NCBI GenBank assembly: GCA_030152265.1
Contig: JASLHQ010000229.1
Coordinates: forward strand, 1-8,516
DNA length: 8,516 nt
Direction of reading: 5' to 3'
Source: Savagea sp.
GTDB lineage: Bacteria; Bacillota; Bacilli; Bacillales_A; Planococcaceae
The position numbers and the translations under genes were made by a program. Shown piece by piece: positions 6,636-8,516 of this stretch (its first letter is position 1; each line of letters begins with the position of its first letter). The notes under the pieces are model-generated. The model was not told where the DNA came from and searched no databases. It saw only the letters and a program-made list of their open reading frames with translations.

Positions 6636-7568
6636 ATGTCATTACTTTCCGTCATATTACCTTCGTACAATGAAGAGGCAGTCGTTGAACATGCGGCCGC
6701 TGTATTGAGTGAATTGTTTACGAAGGAAGAAATTCCATATGAATTATTGTTCGTCAATGATGGATCAACAGATCAAACGTGGACGAAAATTGAACAAATG
6801 CATACGATGAATCCAAACATTAAAGGCATTCATTTATCGCGTAACTTCGGAAAAGAAGCGGCCATTTTAGCAGGGTTGCGAGAAGCGACGGGAGATTGTG
6901 CCATCGTGATGGATGTCGACCTTCAACATCCTCCTGCAACAGCAGTAGAAATGTATCGATTATGGGAGGAAGGATATCAAATTGTAGAAGGGGTAAAAGC
7001 GTCGCGTGGAGATGAAGGTTTTATTTATAAAACGTTCTCCAAACTGTTTTATCGCATGATTCACCGAGCATCTGGCTTTGACATGCAACATTCTTCAGAT
7101 TTTAAATTGCTCGATCGTGAAGCGATTGAAGCGTATTTGCAATTGCCTGAACGCCAACTGTTTTTCAGAGCGCTTTCGTATTGGCTCGGATACAATCAAA
7201 CGACGATTCCATTTCACGTGCAAGAACGTCACGATGGGGAGACGAAATGGTCTTATTTTAAATTGATGAAATATGCGATTTCGAATGTTACGTCATTTTC
7301 GGCATTACCGATGCAAATTGTAACACTCGTCGGATTTTTATTTCTTTTATTTTCTGTCGGGCTCGGTATTCATTCGCTCGGTCAGTTTTTATCTGGAAAC
7401 TCATTAGAAGGATTTACGACCGTTATTTTACTACTTCTCGGAATTGGAAGTATCATTATGATGAGCCTCGGAATTATCGGATATTACATCTCTAAAATTT
7501 ACGAAGAAACGAAAAGACGTCCACGTTATTTAATTTCGAAGCGGACGAAAGGTGAGCGCGATGCGTAA
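6636..7568 (+). CDS. GtrB/CsbB-type polyprenyl-phosphate glycosyltransferase (GT2)
   Basis: This 310-residue family 2 glycosyltransferase is of the GtrB/CsbB/DPM1 class, which transfers a sugar from a UDP-sugar to undecaprenyl phosphate at the inner face of the membrane. The catalytic domain (3-215) shows VILPSYNEE (6-14), FVNDGSTD (39-46), the metal-binding DVD at 93-95 followed by LQHPP (96-100), SSDFKLLDR (153-161) and ERHDGETKWS (197-206), the conserved RxxGxTKW-type loop. Two C-terminal transmembrane helices (about 226-248 and 258-286) and a basic tail complete the chain, all usual for the class. ATG 6636 has GAGGG (6624-6628) 7 nt upstream. The gene overlaps the GtrA gene by 8 nt. In B. 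subtilis, CsbB makes the lipid-linked GlcNAc used to decorate lipoteichoic acid; the YfhO gene near by makes an equivalent role plausible, but the sugar is not shown by the sequence. Confidence 0.92.
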   Translation: MSLLSVILPSYNEEAVVEHAAAVLSELFTKEEIPYELLFVNDGSTDQTWTKIEQMHTMNPNIKGIHLSRNFGKEAAILAGLREATGDCAIVMDVDLQHPPATAVEMYRLWEEGYQIVEGVKASRGDEGFIYKTFSKLFYRMIHRASGFDMQHSSDFKLLDREAIEAYLQLPERQLFFRALSYWLGYNQTTIPFHVQERHDGETKWSYFKLMKYAISNVTSFSALPMQIVTLVGFLFLLFSVGLGIHSLGQFLSGNSLEGFTTVILLLLGIGSIIMMSLGIIGYYISKIYEETKRRPRYLISKRTKGERDA

Positions 7569-7962
7569 ATATTTCGATGCGTCGATGTACCGTTTTATTA
7601 TCGTCGGCGTTATCAATACGATTGTCGGGACGTCGATCATGTTCGGCCTATACAATTTCACTTCCGCTTCGTATTGGTTCGCTTCAGGTATGAACTATTT
7701 TTTAACGAGTATTTTAAGTTACTTTTTAAATAAATATTACACGTTTCAACATGAGGGCGAGACGTTGCGTTCTATGTTGCGATTTGCGATGAATATCGCG
7801 TTTAGTTATTTCGTCGCTTACGGATTAGCGAAACCGCTCGTTTTATTTATTTTGCGTGATGCGACAGTCGTCGTGCAAGAAAATATCGCGATGCTCGTCG
7901 GTATGGTGTTATTCACTTTCATCAATTATTTCGGACAGCGATTTTTCGCTTTTAAAAAATAA
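7561..7962 (+). CDS. GtrA-family membrane protein (putative lipid-linked sugar flippase)
   Basis: This 133-residue protein is a short four-helix GtrA-family (PF04138) membrane protein. Such proteins are thought to flip undecaprenyl-phosphate-linked monosaccharides from the inner to the outer face. Visible are YRFIIVGVINTIVG near the N-terminus, the SYFLNKYYTF motif after the second helix and the closing NYFGQRFFAFKK, all family signatures; length is normal. ATG 7561 is preferred to GTG 7552, which adds three residues: AGGTGA at 7550-7555 matches the 3' end of 16S rRNA and lies 5 nt before the ATG, and would be overlapped by the GTG start. The gene begins 8 nt inside the end of the GT2 gene, so translation is probably coupled and the two proteins made together. 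Listeria GtcA has this role in teichoic acid glycosylation. Confidence 0.9.
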   Translation: MRKYFDASMYRFIIVGVINTIVGTSIMFGLYNFTSASYWFASGMNYFLTSILSYFLNKYYTFQHEGETLRSMLRFAMNIAFSYFVAYGLAKPLVLFILRDATVVVQENIAMLVGMVLFTFINYFGQRFFAFKK

Positions 7963-8019
7963 AGAACGGCCTTCCTTCTCGAATTCGTGAGAGAAAGAAG
8001 CCGTTCTTTTTATTTTTTT
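7961..8019. terminator. Bidirectional terminator between gtrA and yfhO
   Basis: AAAGAACGGC (7961-7970) pairs with GCCGTTCTTT (8000-8009). The stem continues, with a bulged C7971 and one mismatch, through TTCCTTCTC (7972-7980) and GAGAAAGAA (7991-7999), leaving a 10-nt loop. A long T tract follows on the plus strand (8006-8019), and the minus strand also ends in CTTTATTTTTT. It begins on the last bases of the GtrA stop codon and ends inside the YfhO 3' end, and is well built to stop both. Confidence 0.92.
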
Positions 8020-8516
8020 CGCTTTGTGAAAAAGTGGAGTGCGATGACGAGAAGTAAGGTGATTGCCGAAATGCCAAAGCCGAGACGTAAAAATGGGCTA
8101 TTGTACGTGAGTACGATTGTTTGTTTGCCACGTTCGACAGGAATACCGATAAAGGCCTCGTTCACTTCTTTTGTTTCGACAGGTTGACCATCAATTGTCG
8201 CCGTCCAACCGCGGCTCGTCGGAATCGTCGTCACAAGCATGCCATTTTCTTTCGCTTCTCCCGTCAATTCGACAGTATCTTGTTTGAAGGAGACGACATC
8301 GAACGCATAATCATTCGCTCGTTTAGCATGATTCGCTAAAGGAGCGAGCGGTAATTTTTCTACCTTTAAATCTCGAATTTTATAGACGCCTTCCGATAAC
8401 TGCATATTGATTGATTCTGTGCCTGGTTCATAATGAATATGCATCGCAAATTGATCAATCGGCAACGAATAAATATAATCATCTTTCCGCTTTTCTAATT
8501 TATTGCGGTTAATATC
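8010..8516 (-). CDS. yfhO: YfhO-family membrane protein, C-terminal part (runs off window)
   Basis: The last 168 residues of a YfhO-family protein (PF09586) are present. The frame is open without a stop to 8516, so the start and most of the gene lie to the right; full-length members are typically 800-900 residues with a dozen or so transmembrane helices. What is seen is an extracytoplasmic beta-rich segment with the family signature GWTATIDGQ, then NEAFIGIPVERGKQTIVLTY, one last transmembrane helix (LGFGISAITLLLVIALHFF) and a basic FTKRKK end. In B. subtilis YfhO is a GT-C type enzyme that adds GlcNAc from an undecaprenyl carrier to lipoteichoic acid, working with CsbB. Here it lies tail to tail with the GT2-GtrA pair. 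The TTG at 8465 should not be taken as a start, because the coding frame and family similarity continue upstream. Confidence 0.85.
   Translation of the reverse strand, partial: DINRNKLEKRKDDYIYSLPIDQFAMHIHYEPGTESINMQLSEGVYKIRDLKVEKLPLAPLANHAKRANDYAFDVVSFKQDTVELTGEAKENGMLVTTIPTSRGWTATIDGQPVETKEVNEAFIGIPVERGKQTIVLTYNSPFLRLGFGISAITLLLVIALHFFTKRKK

Noticed and set aside
8121..8339. Plus-strand frames at the right edge
   Set aside because: They oppose the YfhO coding frame, which carries clear family signatures.

Overview
The window looks like chromosomal DNA from a low-GC Gram-positive bacterium of the Bacillales (Bacillaceae or a close relative). The evidence is strong AGGAGG-type ribosome binding sites, use of GTG and TTG starts, S-layer homology (SLH) domains, a B. 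subtilis YfhO-type protein and extended -10 promoters. Genus cannot be fixed from this sequence alone. There is no phage, IS, tRNA, rRNA or CRISPR signal, and gene density is high.

Layout, left to right: (1) a membrane acyltransferase of the Acyl_transf_3 family (+, GTG start at 45); (2) a convergent, larger OatA/OafA-type O-acetyltransferase with a C-terminal SGNH esterase domain (-, TTG start at 3274); (3) a divergent secreted, SLH-anchored polysaccharide deacetylase with two SH3-like domains and a glutamate-rich tail (+, ATG at 3412); (4) a convergent WecH-like Acyl_transf_3 protein (-); (5) a divergent two-gene operon for a GtrB/CsbB-type polyprenyl-phosphate glycosyltransferase and a GtrA-type flippase (+), overlapping by 8 nt; (6) the 3' end of a YfhO-family membrane glycosyltransferase (-), running off the right edge. 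Transcription units alternate in strand, and each of the three convergent junctions has a clear hairpin terminator.

Every gene has an envelope-polymer role. Three proteins probably move acyl groups across the membrane onto cell-surface glycans. One removes N-acetyl groups from a glycan while attached to the wall polymer by SLH domains. The last three match the known three-part scheme for decorating teichoic acids or other surface polymers: sugar loaded on undecaprenyl phosphate (GT2), flipped (GtrA), and transferred outside (YfhO). The best reading is a cell-wall-polymer decoration island. The families are known. What is notable is their combination and the SLH-anchored deacetylase with a PgaB/IcaB-like His spacing. 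Substrates cannot be told from sequence.
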